The position numbers and the translations under genes were made by a program. This document shows, in pieces, positions 9,183 through 17,741 of a stretch of DNA of 60,229 nt. Below the pieces are notes generated by a model. It worked only from the letters and a program-made list of their open reading frames with translations. It searched no databases and had not been told where the DNA came from. This stretch comes from an uncultured Lachnospiraceae bacterium (lineage in GTDB: Bacteria > Bacillota > Clostridia > Lachnospirales > Lachnospiraceae). Each line of letters opens with the position of its first letter. Within the stretch, counting starts at the first letter, position 1. The stretch covers positions 1 to 60,229 of the forward strand of contig CAMWHJ010000013.1 in assembly GCA_947174015.1 (NCBI GenBank). Reading direction: 5' to 3'.

Positions 9183-9231
9183 AAAACTGGTGAAAAGAAA
9201 GAATGAATTATCTTTTTGCCAGTTTCTTTTT
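9183..9231 (+). terminator. Terminator of the DUF512-to-VWA operon
   Basis: AAAACTGGTGAAAAGA (9183-9198) pairs with TCTTTTTGCCAGTTT (9211-9225), with two G-T wobbles and a 12-nt loop, followed by CTTTTT. It lies 70 bp after the VWA gene. Confidence 0.75.
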
Positions 9232-9267
9232 AGCATGAGGGAGATATAAAAGTGGGTGAGAAATGTG

Positions 9268-9312
9268 AAGAATGCATCATGGGAGTTTTTTGCAACATCA
9301 TGGGACATTCTT
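9268..9312 (+). promoter_or_regulatory. Paired direct repeats, candidate LytTR operator
   Basis: CATCATGGGA occurs twice (9275-9284 and 9296-9305), exactly 21 bp apart start to start. The pair is framed by AAGAATG (9268-9274) and its complement CATTCTT (9306-9312). Two direct repeats two helical turns apart are the usual layout of LytTR regulator sites. A possible -35 box TTGAAA (9311-9316) follows at once, with GAAAAT 17 bp further on. The next gene (9472) encodes a LytTR regulator. The layout is seen; the binding is inference. Confidence 0.5.
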
Positions 9313-9471
9313 GAAATAGCCCTATTGATTTAAGAAAATGGTACGATAAACATTATATAGGAAGTAATAAATGCAATGGATGGCGTTTGAAAGAGAATTC
9401 TTTATGCTGTCCTTTTTTTTGTCTTTTATTCGAAAAATAAGGGGACTTATAGAAACAGGAGGATGGATTTT
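9313..9471 (+). other. Leader region of the LytTR gene
   Basis: The region contains a weak alternative promoter (TTGATT 9325-9330, 16 bp, TAAACA) and a T-rich run at 9412-9420. I see no ORF with a ribosome site, and nothing else I can name. Confidence 0.4.
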
Positions 9472-10179
9472 ATGATAGTTGCAGTGTGTGATAATGACAG
9501 CCAGGCCAGGGAAAAACTCATAGGACTTATTCAGAAATATTGTGAAAGGCACAGATATGAAATCCATATTGACGGATATGATTCCGGCAGCGGGTTATGT
9601 GAACATAGGGACAGACTTTTGGAATACCAGATGATTTTTCTGGATGCCCATTGGAAGGGAACGGGCGGATTGAAAATTGCTAAGGCATTAAAAAAATTAG
9701 TACCGGATACAGACATTGTTTTGGTGGCGGATTCTATGGATTATGCCATTGACGGTTATAAGGTGGGAGCTGCCCGATTTTTATTGAAAGATACCATGGA
9801 GGAGACCATTGAAGAATGTCTGGATGCTTTGACGGCAAAGGGGAATCCATCTCATCAGTTGGTGGAATTTTCCTTTGTGGAAGGAGTGGTGCGTTTTCCT
9901 GTGCAGGATTTGATTTATGTGGAAAACAGCAAACACCGCCAGATTTTCTATACCAATTCTGAAAGTTATTCCATGTATCGAAAGCTGGATGAAATTGAAG
10001 AGGAGCTGAAGGCGTATGGTTTTGTGCGGGCACATCAGAGCTTTTTGATTAATATGCGCTATATTCAGAAAATCAGCAGCTATGTATTGACCCTGCTGGA
10101 TGGAAAACAGTTTTCGGTACCGAAAGCCAGATATGCAAAGGTGAAGAAGGAATATTTAGATTATAAGGGGTTCCAATAG
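9472..10179 (+). CDS. LytTR-family response regulator (orphan)
   Basis: A 235-residue regulator. Receiver domain about 1-118: acidic pocket CDND near residue 6, phosphoacceptor D58 in MIFLDAH, conserved Lys in FLLKD; the usual switch Ser/Thr position reads VLVAD, so it lacks the hydroxyl. LytTR DNA-binding domain about 130-232 (DLIYVENSKHRQ, RAHQSFLINMRYIQKI). The start at 9472 lies 9 nt after AGGAGG; the ATG at 9463 directly abuts the site and is unlikely. No histidine kinase is adjacent. Direct repeats at 9275-9305 suggest autoregulation. Confidence 0.85.
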   Translation: MIVAVCDNDSQAREKLIGLIQKYCERHRYEIHIDGYDSGSGLCEHRDRLLEYQMIFLDAHWKGTGGLKIAKALKKLVPDTDIVLVADSMDYAIDGYKVGAARFLLKDTMEETIEECLDALTAKGNPSHQLVEFSFVEGVVRFPVQDLIYVENSKHRQIFYTNSESYSMYRKLDEIEEELKAYGFVRAHQSFLINMRYIQKISSYVLTLLDGKQFSVPKARYAKVKKEYLDYKGFQ

Positions 10180-10353
10180 TCTTATAGTTATATTCTTGGC
10201 AGGGAGGTGTGTTTACTGCAAAGTACCGTCTTTTTTTGCAGTATTATGGTTGTATATTGCAAGAGTTCTTTTGAAAAAAGGAGCAAATGACGATGATAAA
10301 TAAGTAGCGATGTATAAACTGCATCCAAAAAAATTCGAAAAGAGGTAAAATGT

Positions 10354-11016
10354 ATGAGAATCACAACACAAATGCTGAATGACACAGCAAAAAGAGCTGG
10401 GCTGCCCATTCATAACACGTCTTTATTAAATTATATCAATCAGGGAGAGTCCGGCAACAGTCTGCTTTCATCTTTGAATAAAAAGAATAGGACAAGCAGT
10501 CTGCAAAATGCAGCTTATGAAAAACTGAAAAGGAATGGACAAGCTTTAGAAAAAAGTGCCAAGACCCTTGCCAGCGAGTCAGATAGTTCTGTTTTTGCAA
10601 AGGCGAAAGAAAATGGGGAAAAGGGAGAGCTTTATAAGCAGGCATCACAGTTGATAAGCAATTACAATGCCACAGTAAAGGCTTTGGCATCCACAGCCTC
10701 ACCCCTGAACAATTATTACAAGAAAATGTTACAAGCGGCCAGTTCTGACAATAAGGAATTGTTAGAAAAAGCAGGGATTTCCATTGGGAAAGAGGGTATG
10801 CTTACCATAAATTCCAAGAAATTTCAGGAGGCAGACATGGATACCCTGGAAAAAGCATTGGGCAACAGTTCAGATTTTTCCCAAAAGGTGGCATTTATCG
10901 GTGGCAGAATTGCAGATAATGCAAAGGCGGGAATCGATAGTGTGAACAGTCAATACAGTATAAACGGGGCTGCCTATTCTAATTATTCGTCCAATCAGTA
11001 TAATTGGTGGGGATAG
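10354..11016 (+). CDS. Unknown protein with flagellar FliD/FlgL-like features
   Basis: A 220-residue protein starting MRITTQM, like hook-associated proteins. The C-terminal half (KAGISIGKEGMLTINSKKF, MDTLEKALGNSSDFSQKV, IGGRIADNAKAG) resembles the last part of the filament cap FliD, where a stated value for a test residue is followed by an LxxAL segment. The protein is rich in Asn, Ser and Lys and ends NQYNWWG. It has no signal peptide, as expected for flagellar type III export, but no flagellar gene is nearby. It has its own terminator. A GAGG site lies 8 nt before the ATG. Function is not established; the resemblance is weak. Confidence 0.55.
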   Translation: MRITTQMLNDTAKRAGLPIHNTSLLNYINQGESGNSLLSSLNKKNRTSSLQNAAYEKLKRNGQALEKSAKTLASESDSSVFAKAKENGEKGELYKQASQLISNYNATVKALASTASPLNNYYKKMLQAASSDNKELLEKAGISIGKEGMLTINSKKFQEADMDTLEKALGNSSDFSQKVAFIGGRIADNAKAGIDSVNSQYSINGAAYSNYSSNQYNWWG

Positions 11017-11031
11017 GCGAAATTGCTGGAA

Positions 11032-11071
11032 AAGGTGTGATTATTTTGTACGGAATAATTACACTTTTTTT
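11032..11071 (+). terminator. Intrinsic terminator
   Basis: AAGGTGTGATTATT (11032-11045) pairs over 14 positions with AATAATTACACTTT (11054-11067), loop 8 nt, followed by a run of seven T. It lies 16 bp after the FliD-like gene. Confidence 0.85.
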
Positions 11072-11161
11072 ACCTTTTTCTTCACAAAGTATACACATTT
11101 TTCCAGTAAAGTTATAGATGTAAAAAGCAAACAATAATGGAAAATGAAAGGGTGAATCTTT

Positions 11162-13114
11162 ATGAAGAAAAAACATATTGCTATTATCATGGGAATTATC
11201 TTGACGGCAGCAACATTAAGTGGCTGCCGTCTAACAAAAAATATAGAGAACAATGACAGTCAAACCACAGAGCAGCCAGTGGGTAAACCCTCAGATACAC
11301 AACAGGACAGTGAAAAAGTCAGCGAGGAAAACACAGAGAGCCTTCTTGGAGAAGTGACAGCAGTATCAGAAAACAGTATCACCATTGCACTGGGTACCAG
11401 AAAGCAGATGGAACGTCCGGAAGATAATCAGAATATGCAGGATGATAAACCGGAGGAAAATACAAAACCGGAAGATAATATAAAGCCGCAGGAAGATATC
11501 GGGAAAAAAAGGGCAACAGCTAATGGGGAACACCCATCTATGTTGGAATTGACAGGGGAAGAACAGACCATAACCGTAACGGAGAATACCGTGATTACCA
11601 AAGTGGCACAAAGAGGCGGTATGGGTGCTGTTGAAGGAGGGTCAGGCGATTTGGAACCTTCAAGAGAACAGCAGGCAGAGACAATCACTCTTTCCCAGAT
11701 TACAGAAGGCGATACAGTAACCATTACTTTGGATCAGGAAGGAAATGCTGTCGCAATTATGGTTGAGTCTATGGGAATGGCAGGTGCTTCCGGCAGCGAA
11801 CAGAACGTAACTGACTATCAGTCAGTACAGCAATATACAGAGAATACAACCATAGAGAGTGAGGAAATAAACTCACAGGGAACAAATGAGAATGCAGTGC
11901 TGGTATCCCATGAAACGGAGGTATCCCTGAAAAATGTTACCGTAAACAGGACTTCCGCAGACAGCACTGGAGGAGACAATGCCAGCTTTTATGGTGTGGG
12001 AGCTGCAATTTTAGGCACCAAGGGAACTACCTATATTTCCGGCAGTACCATTGCCACAGATGCAGCCGGAGGTGCGGGGGTATTTGCCTATGGAGACGGT
12101 AAGATATATGTGTCCGACAGTATCATTGCCACGCAACAGGATACGTCAGGGGGTATTCATGTAGCAGGGGGCGGGAGTTTATATGCATGGAATCTGGATG
12201 TAACCACGAATGGAGAATCCTCAGCGGCGATCCGCAGTGACAGAGGAGGTGGTACTATGGTGGCGGAGGGCGGCAGTTATACTTCCAATGGTGTGGGTTC
12301 TCCTGCAGTGTACTGCACTGCGGATATTGCAGTGAAGGACAGTACGCTGACTGCCAATGGCTCAGAAGCAGTATGTATTGAGGGATTGAATTCTTTAAGA
12401 ATGTATGATTGTGATATTACTGGTAATATGAGTGATGATGCACAGAATGACTGTACATGGACTTTGATTGTATATCAGAGTATGTCTGGAGATTCGCAAG
12501 TGGGGAATAGCACACTGCAAATTGATGGGGGCAGCATCCGTGCAGAAAACGGAGGGCTGATTTATACCACAAATACAGAATGTACCATTACCATGAAGGA
12601 TGTAGATATTACTTACAATGATGACAGTGAGTTTTTCTTACAGTGTACCGGAAATCATAACAAAAGAGGGTGGGGCAGTGAAGGAAGTAATGGTTCTGAC
12701 TGTTCCTTCACTGCCATTACACAGGATATGGAAGGAGATGTCATCTGGGATTCCATCAGCAAGCTGGATTTTTATATTACTTCGGGAAGTCATTTGAATG
12801 GGGCATTTGTGCAGGAGGAAAGTTATAGTGGAGATGAGGGAGAGGGTTACTGCAATGTTGTGATTGAACAGGGCTCTGTTTGGACAGTGACGAAAGACAG
12901 CAGGCTTAGCAGTTTATCTGTGGAAGGTGATATTGTGGATGCCACAGGTAAGACGGTATCTGTTGTGGGCAGTGATGGAACTGTTTATGTGGAAGGAGAG
13001 AGTCAATATACCATTACAGTGGATCGGTACAGTCAAAAGGCAGACCTTTCCGGTGCAACAACAATAGATGATTATGCAGAGTATGTTCAAGAAAAGCCGT
13101 TGCAAATAGCCTAG
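11162..13114 (+). CDS. Surface lipoprotein with right-handed beta-helix repeats
   Basis: A 650-residue protein. The N-terminus is a lipoprotein signal (basic KKKH, hydrophobic core, lipobox LSGC with the lipidated Cys at residue 22). A Thr/Asp/Glu-rich spacer follows. Residues about 60-205 contain a segment starting LLGEVTAVSENSITI that resembles DUF5666-like beta domains, interrupted by a charged EDN/KPE stretch. From about 240 to 560, repeated short units (ISGSTI, VSDSII, VKDSTL, MYDCDI) look like rungs of a parallel beta-helix, as in pectate-lyase-like adhesins. No catalytic residues are identifiable. It stands alone between two terminators. A carbohydrate-related surface role is a guess. 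Confidence 0.7.
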   Translation: MKKKHIAIIMGIILTAATLSGCRLTKNIENNDSQTTEQPVGKPSDTQQDSEKVSEENTESLLGEVTAVSENSITIALGTRKQMERPEDNQNMQDDKPEENTKPEDNIKPQEDIGKKRATANGEHPSMLELTGEEQTITVTENTVITKVAQRGGMGAVEGGSGDLEPSREQQAETITLSQITEGDTVTITLDQEGNAVAIMVESMGMAGASGSEQNVTDYQSVQQYTENTTIESEEINSQGTNENAVLVSHETEVSLKNVTVNRTSADSTGGDNASFYGVGAAILGTKGTTYISGSTIATDAAGGAGVFAYGDGKIYVSDSIIATQQDTSGGIHVAGGGSLYAWNLDVTTNGESSAAIRSDRGGGTMVAEGGSYTSNGVGSPAVYCTADIAVKDSTLTANGSEAVCIEGLNSLRMYDCDITGNMSDDAQNDCTWTLIVYQSMSGDSQVGNSTLQIDGGSIRAENGGLIYTTNTECTITMKDVDITYNDDSEFFLQCTGNHNKRGWGSEGSNGSDCSFTAITQDMEGDVIWDSISKLDFYITSGSHLNGAFVQEESYSGDEGEGYCNVVIEQGSVWTVTKDSRLSSLSVEGDIVDATGKTVSVVGSDGTVYVEGESQYTITVDRYSQKADLSGATTIDDYAEYVQEKPLQIA

Positions 13115-13137
13115 AGCTACAAAGCATGACTAGCATG

Positions 13138-13172
13138 AAAAGTCAGAAGATAGCAGGTTCTTCTGACTTTTT
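13138..13172 (+). terminator. Intrinsic terminator
   Basis: AAAAGTCAGAAGA (13138-13150) pairs with TCTTCTGACTTTT (13159-13171), loop 8 nt, ending in five T. It isolates the lipoprotein gene from the accessory cluster. Confidence 0.85.
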
Positions 13173-13210
13173 GTGCGTTTTGAAATTCTGTCAATCACAA
13201 ATTTACATCA

Positions 13211-13241
13211 AAGTTTTATCAAACTTATCTCAAAATATACT
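13211..13241 (+). promoter_or_regulatory. Candidate promoter with dyad before the PP-loop gene
   Basis: A perfect dyad AAGTTT-TATC-AAACTT (13211-13226) lies just upstream of a TATACT -10 box (13236-13241). No good -35 box is seen, so the promoter may need an activator, or the dyad may bind a repressor. The gene starts at 13284. Confidence 0.35.
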
Positions 13242-13283
13242 CTTAAAATCATCATAAACCAACATAAACCAGGAGGATATGAC

Positions 13284-14282
13284 ATGAGAAAATGTGTAAA
13301 ATGTGGATTGCCGGAAAATTATGCAGACATTCGGTTTGATAAAGAGGGAATTTGCAATTACTGTAATTTTTATGATCAGCATCGGGCTGTGATTCAGGAT
13401 GAGGATTTTTTGAAAGAAAAGTTTCGGGAGAAGATAGCGTATGCCAAGAAAAAGGCAAGGGAGAATCAGTCCAAATATGACTGTCTGGTTGGGTTCAGTG
13501 GAGGCAAGGACAGCACTTATATTATTTATCAGCTCAAGCACAAATATCATATGCGTGTACTGGCATTTACCTTTGACAATGGGTTTATGACAGATTATGG
13601 AAAAGCAAATATTAAGAATGCTCTGGAAAAAATAAATGTGGATCACATTATGTTTTCTGTCAATGAAAAAAGATTAAGACAGCAGTACAGTGCCTGTTTT
13701 AAAATGATGAAGAATTTTTGTGCTGTGTGCTTTCACAATATGCATTATTACAGTTATCTTCTGGCACATCAGAATGGAATTCCTATGATTGTCAATGGCA
13801 GAACCATGGGGCAAATATTGCAGACGGCAGATGAAACCTACCGACTGGAACCCTTTGAAACCAGTGATAATCTGTTGGATTTTGAGCACCAAATGTTTCT
13901 GGGGTTGGAGCAGAAAGCACGGAAAATACCGGAGATGGATTATCTGGAGGAAATAAGAGGGATTGAGGCGGTTTCTTACTTTGCTTATCACAAAATCAGT
14001 GAGGAAGAGACAAGAAAATTTTTGGAGGAAAAGATAGGTTGGCAGAGACCAAAGGGAATCAGTGGTCATGCAGATTGCTTTGCCCATGCCATGGCAGAAT
14101 ATATGTGTATGCAAAAGCATGGCTATCCGGTGCGTACAGGGGAACTGGCAGTCCTGGTTCGAAGAGGTGAAATCACTAAGGAAGAGGCAGAGGCGGAATT
14201 GCTGAGAGACAGTGAGAATTTTCAAGAACTTCCACAGGAGGTAAAGGACCGGTTCTATCATCGAATTCAGTTGAAAAAGTAA
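13284..14282 (+). CDS. N-type PP-loop ATP pyrophosphatase (N-acetyl sugar amidotransferase-like)
   Basis: A 332-residue protein. An N-terminal zinc-ribbon pattern (C4, C7, C24, C27) is followed by the PP-loop SGGKDS at 72-77 and the beta strand VLAFTFDNGFM. This layout matches the WbpG-like amidotransferase family, which adenylates a carbonyl oxygen and replaces it with nitrogen in surface sugars; related PP-loop enzymes thiolate or amidate other substrates. The start at 13284 has AGGAGG 7 nt upstream. It heads the 13-27 kb accessory cluster, 167 bp before an AMP-ligase gene. No glutaminase partner (WbpH/HisH-like) is nearby, so the nitrogen donor is unclear and the true substrate is unknown. 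Confidence 0.7.
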   Translation: MRKCVKCGLPENYADIRFDKEGICNYCNFYDQHRAVIQDEDFLKEKFREKIAYAKKKARENQSKYDCLVGFSGGKDSTYIIYQLKHKYHMRVLAFTFDNGFMTDYGKANIKNALEKINVDHIMFSVNEKRLRQQYSACFKMMKNFCAVCFHNMHYYSYLLAHQNGIPMIVNGRTMGQILQTADETYRLEPFETSDNLLDFEHQMFLGLEQKARKIPEMDYLEEIRGIEAVSYFAYHKISEEETRKFLEEKIGWQRPKGISGHADCFAHAMAEYMCMQKHGYPVRTGELAVLVRRGEITKEEAEAELLRDSENFQELPQEVKDRFYHRIQLKK

Positions 14283-14300
14283 GAAAAAGCATTTTTTCAT

Positions 14301-14329
14301 TTTACTCATATTGCATTGTATAGTATAAT
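14301..14329 (+). promoter_or_regulatory. Candidate promoter of the AMP-ligase/importer/two-component operon
   Basis: TTTACT (14301-14306), a 17-bp spacer and TATAAT (14324-14329). A second TATAAT at 14421-14426 has only a poor -35 box. The 14283-14449 gap is very AT-rich and otherwise empty. Confidence 0.45.
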
Positions 14330-14449
14330 ACATATTGCTGTATAGAATATATAGTATCATATTTCCATCACATTTGATTTATATATTTATTTTGGTTTAT
14401 AGTATAAAAATGAGAGAAACTATAATAGATAAAGTCAAAGGAGAGATAT

Positions 14450-15928
14450 ATGTTTCGTTCGATTGTGGAAGCAGTGGCATATCATGCTCAGAATCAGCCG
14501 GACAGGCTGTGTGCTGCAGATGATATATATGCACTGACATTTCAGGATATTTGGAATAGGATTCTTGAATTAAGGGGAAGGATGCAGAAACTGGGATTTT
14601 GTGCAGGAGATAAGCTGGCAGTGGAGTGCACCCAGGATACCAATTATCTGGTATGTGCACTGGCATGTGAGCTTTCTTGTGTTGTTTTTGTTCCCTTAGA
14701 GAAACATGCTTCTAATGAGAGAGTACAAGATATCATAGAAACTATGGAACCAAAGTGTTTGGTGTGTGAAAACCAGTACCAAACAGAGACTTTAAACATT
14801 CCGGCAGGAGAATTTTACGGTTGGGAAAAGGATGTGAAAGGGAAAGCAGATATTGCTTTTGAGGAGTTTCCCCCACAGGAACAGGTGGCGGAGATCCTCT
14901 ATTCTACCGGAACCACAGGGAAAGCCAAGGGAATTGTCATTACCAATGAAAATAATGTGGCAGTGGCAGAGAATATTATCCATGGAACTCAAATGAAGGA
15001 AAACAGTGTGGAACTGGTTCCCATGCCATTGAGCCATTCCCATGCTTTAAGAACCTGCTATGCCAATATGGTAAATGGCAGCAGTGTGGTGCTGGTGGAT
15101 GGTGTGATGAAAGTAAAGAAGATTTTTCAGTTTATGGAGCAATATGATATTACGGCTTTTGACTTGTCTCCCAGTGCCGCCAATGTGTTGATTAAATTGG
15201 CAAAAAAGCGGCTGCAGCAGTACAACGAGAAAATTGATTTTATTGAAATAGGTTCCGCAGTATTAGAGGAGGACTTGAAACAGCAGCTCTGTCTTATCTT
15301 TCCCCAGAGCCGTCTCTATAATTTTTATGGTTCTACTGAAGCGGGCAGAAGCTGTATTCTTGACTTTAACAAGGAGCAGGATAAGCCGGGCTGTATTGGA
15401 AAGCCTACAAAGAATGCCGTCTTTATTGTCACGGATTCGAATCATAAGGAAATTGCATCCAATCGGGAAAATCCGGGTCTGCTTGCCATTGGGGGCAGAA
15501 TGAATATGAAAAAATACTATCAGGAACCAAAACTGACGGCAGAGACCATGATAGATGGATTTATCTATACCAGTGATTTGGGATATATCGATGAAGAAGG
15601 CTATGTGTATGTACTTGGCAGAATGGATGATGTGATTAATTATAACGGTATTAAAATACCACCAGAGGAAATAGAGAGCTGTGCACGCAGATTTGATGGA
15701 GTAACGGACTGTGCCTGTGTTCCTCAAAAGGATACCATCAGCGGGCAGATTCCGAAACTGTTTGTTTCCGTAAGCAGCAAAGAGGGCTTTGACAGCACAG
15801 AACTGCTGAAATTCTTATCGAAATACATAGATGCAAATAAGATGCCTAGAAAAGTGGAAGTACTTCCGGAGATTCCAAGAACTTCCAATGGAAAACTATT
15901 GAGAAGAAAGTTAAGAGAGGACATTTAA
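14450..15928 (+). CDS. AMP-dependent synthetase/ligase (acyl-CoA synthetase-like)
   Basis: A 492-residue ANL-superfamily enzyme that should form an acyl- or aminoacyl-adenylate. Motifs: A3 STGTTGKAKGI (152-162), A5 NFYGSTEAG (291-299), A7 TSDLG (374-378), A8 GRMDDVINYNGIKI (390-403) and the catalytic A10 Lys in SNGK (K482). The short length and motif style look more like acyl-CoA or acyl-acyl-carrier ligases than NRPS modules. AAAGGAGAG lies upstream of the ATG. The next gene starts 1 nt after its stop, so it is tightly linked to an ABC importer. It may activate what the importer brings in; that is inference. Confidence 0.8.
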   Translation: MFRSIVEAVAYHAQNQPDRLCAADDIYALTFQDIWNRILELRGRMQKLGFCAGDKLAVECTQDTNYLVCALACELSCVVFVPLEKHASNERVQDIIETMEPKCLVCENQYQTETLNIPAGEFYGWEKDVKGKADIAFEEFPPQEQVAEILYSTGTTGKAKGIVITNENNVAVAENIIHGTQMKENSVELVPMPLSHSHALRTCYANMVNGSSVVLVDGVMKVKKIFQFMEQYDITAFDLSPSAANVLIKLAKKRLQQYNEKIDFIEIGSAVLEEDLKQQLCLIFPQSRLYNFYGSTEAGRSCILDFNKEQDKPGCIGKPTKNAVFIVTDSNHKEIASNRENPGLLAIGGRMNMKKYYQEPKLTAETMIDGFIYTSDLGYIDEEGYVYVLGRMDDVINYNGIKIPPEEIESCARRFDGVTDCACVPQKDTISGQIPKLFVSVSSKEGFDSTELLKFLSKYIDANKMPRKVEVLPEIPRTSNGKLLRRKLREDI

Positions 15929-15929
15929 A

Positions 15930-16919
15930 ATGAAAAAGAAGATAATTACCGTAATTTTAGCAGCGGCTATGGTGGGAACCTGCCTTATGGGATGTGGAAA
16001 TGGTTCAAAAACAGAACATGATGAGGCAGCAGTAACTTTAGACATTGCTTATCAATATGGGCTTGCCTATGCACCGTTGATGATTGCACAAGAGCAGGGG
16101 ATGATTGAAGATGCATATGAGGAATTAACAGGAGATGAAGTGGTGGTAAACTGGAACCAAATGAGTTCCGGTGCAGATATTAATACAGGAATTGCGGGTG
16201 GAAGTATTCAGGTAGGATTTATGGGAATTGCCCCAGCGATTACCGGAGTCAGCAATAATGTGGGATATAAGATTTTTACTAATCTTTCCGGTCAGGAACA
16301 TGGATTGATGACCAATGATACAAGCATCACCAGTCTTGCGGATTTGGTGGGCAGTGACAAGCAGATTGCTTTGGTGAATATTGGTTCCATACAGCATATT
16401 ACTTTGGCAAGGGCTTTGGTAAATGCAAATTTGGATGCCCATGCATTGGATGCCAATCTTGTGGCAATGAAGCATCCGGATGGTAAGACAGCTTTGGAGT
16501 CTGGCAGTATTCCCTGCCATTTAACCAGCAGCCCCTACATCTTTCAAGAGAGAGACAATGAAAGCTTACAGGAGATTCCGGGGGTAAATGAGGTGTTTTC
16601 TGTGGAGGATTCTTTTATTGTAGGTGTGGCATCGGAAAACCTCAATGCAGAAAACCCTCAGCTTTATGAAGCCATCTGTACTGCCATTGGGGAAGCCATT
16701 GATTATATTAATGAGAATACAGAAGAAGCGGCTAAGGTTACTTGTGTCTATGATGGCAATGACGAAGAAACGGAATTGCAATATTTGGAAAAGGGATATT
16801 ATTCCACACAGACGAAGGGAGTCTTTGATTTGGCGGTTTTTATGGCTGAGAATGGATTTATCGAAAAGGCCCCGGAAGAATTTTATGATTTGGCATTTAA
16901 CAATGTAACCGGCAATTAG
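15930..16919 (+). CDS. ABC importer substrate-binding lipoprotein (NMT1/NitT-TauT type)
   Basis: A 329-residue protein with a lipoprotein signal peptide and lipobox LMGC (Cys about 22). The mature part starts LDIAYQYGLAYAPLMIAQEQGM, the NMT1/THI5-like pattern of binding proteins for nitrate, sulfonates, taurine or pyrimidine precursors. The GGSIQVGFMGIAPAI segment is the usual ligand-pocket region. The permease and ATPase genes follow directly. The ligand cannot be read from sequence; given the company of a ligase and aminoacyl-transfer genes, a small carboxylate or amine is plausible. Confidence 0.82.
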   Translation: MKKKIITVILAAAMVGTCLMGCGNGSKTEHDEAAVTLDIAYQYGLAYAPLMIAQEQGMIEDAYEELTGDEVVVNWNQMSSGADINTGIAGGSIQVGFMGIAPAITGVSNNVGYKIFTNLSGQEHGLMTNDTSITSLADLVGSDKQIALVNIGSIQHITLARALVNANLDAHALDANLVAMKHPDGKTALESGSIPCHLTSSPYIFQERDNESLQEIPGVNEVFSVEDSFIVGVASENLNAENPQLYEAICTAIGEAIDYINENTEEAAKVTCVYDGNDEETELQYLEKGYYSTQTKGVFDLAVFMAENGFIEKAPEEFYDLAFNNVTGN

Positions 16920-16934
16920 TGGCGAGGTATGGGT

Positions 16935-17741
16935 ATGAATAAATCAAAGGAAAAGGTTTACAGGCTTGTGGTGCAAATATGTTTTGTGATTATGGTGGCT
17001 GTCATCTGGGAGGTGACAGCCAGAGCCCATATATTTGGTGAACGTTCAGAACTGGTGTTTCCCACTCTGGAGGCCATTGCAAAGGCATTCATAGATAATT
17101 TTGCCATAGGATATGCAGGAACTTCCTTTTGGTTTTATATTTTGAATTCTCTTCAACTGCTGTTGTTGGGACTCTTTATTGGCATTGTTTTGTCTTTTGT
17201 ATTTACCGGGCTTTCTATTATGAGCAAGACCTTTCACTATATTTACGATTTGATTGTGGCGGTGTTTGATCTGCTACCGGGTGTTGCTTTGCTGCCGGTG
17301 GTAATCATTATCTTTGGCATTAATCCGGCAGTTATTGTATTTCTGGTGGTTCATGCAGTTATCTGGCCTATGTCCAGAAATATTTTGGACGGTTTTTGGG
17401 CAGTGCCGAAAATATACATTGAGGCAGGAAAAAATATTGGGATACATGGTATCAAGCTGTTGATGGGCATTTATATTCCGGCAACCACCTCCTACATTGT
17501 ATCCGGTATCAAGGTAAGCTGGGCAAGAGCATGGAGGGGGCTTATCAGTGCAGAGATGATTTTTGGAATTGCTTCCTGTCCGGGCATTGGATTGTACATC
17601 AACCAAATGAGAACCAATTTAAAAAATGCGGAAATGTATGCAACTTTGATTGTGATTATCATTATAGGAATGATTGTGCAGTATGGTGTACTGGAACCCA
17701 TTGAGAAACATACCATTAAGCGTTGGGGGATGACAAGATGA
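16935..17741 (+). CDS. ABC importer permease (NitT/TauT type)
   Basis: A 268-residue membrane protein of the BPD-transport-1 fold with about six hydrophobic segments. The EAA-like cytoplasmic loop (EAGKNIGIHGIKLLMGIYIP, about 160-180) should contact the ATPase. I chose the ATG at 16935, 7 nt after GAGG; the ATG at 16929 is only 1 nt from that site. The same overlapping start layout occurs at 148/154. The stop overlaps the ATPase start by 4 nt (ATGA). Confidence 0.85.
   Translation: MNKSKEKVYRLVVQICFVIMVAVIWEVTARAHIFGERSELVFPTLEAIAKAFIDNFAIGYAGTSFWFYILNSLQLLLLGLFIGIVLSFVFTGLSIMSKTFHYIYDLIVAVFDLLPGVALLPVVIIIFGINPAVIVFLVVHAVIWPMSRNILDGFWAVPKIYIEAGKNIGIHGIKLLMGIYIPATTSYIVSGIKVSWARAWRGLISAEMIFGIASCPGIGLYINQMRTNLKNAEMYATLIVIIIIGMIVQYGVLEPIEKHTIKRWGMTR

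Noticed and set aside
10215..10242. ACTGCAAA / TTTGCAGT hairpin upstream of the FliD-like gene, considered as terminator
   Set aside because: The T-run lies in the loop and right arm, not after the stem, so it is not a standard terminator; no other role is evident.
10287..10307. Seven-codon leader ORF (ATG ACG ATG ...) after AAGGAG before the FliD-like gene
   Set aside because: Too short, no attenuator-type hairpin pair after it; the site could be chance.
13674..14360. Long minus-strand ORF (228 codons) opposite the PP-loop gene
   Set aside because: No ribosome site, composition rich in Cys, His and Phe as in antisense reading, and it lies across a gene with clear motifs.
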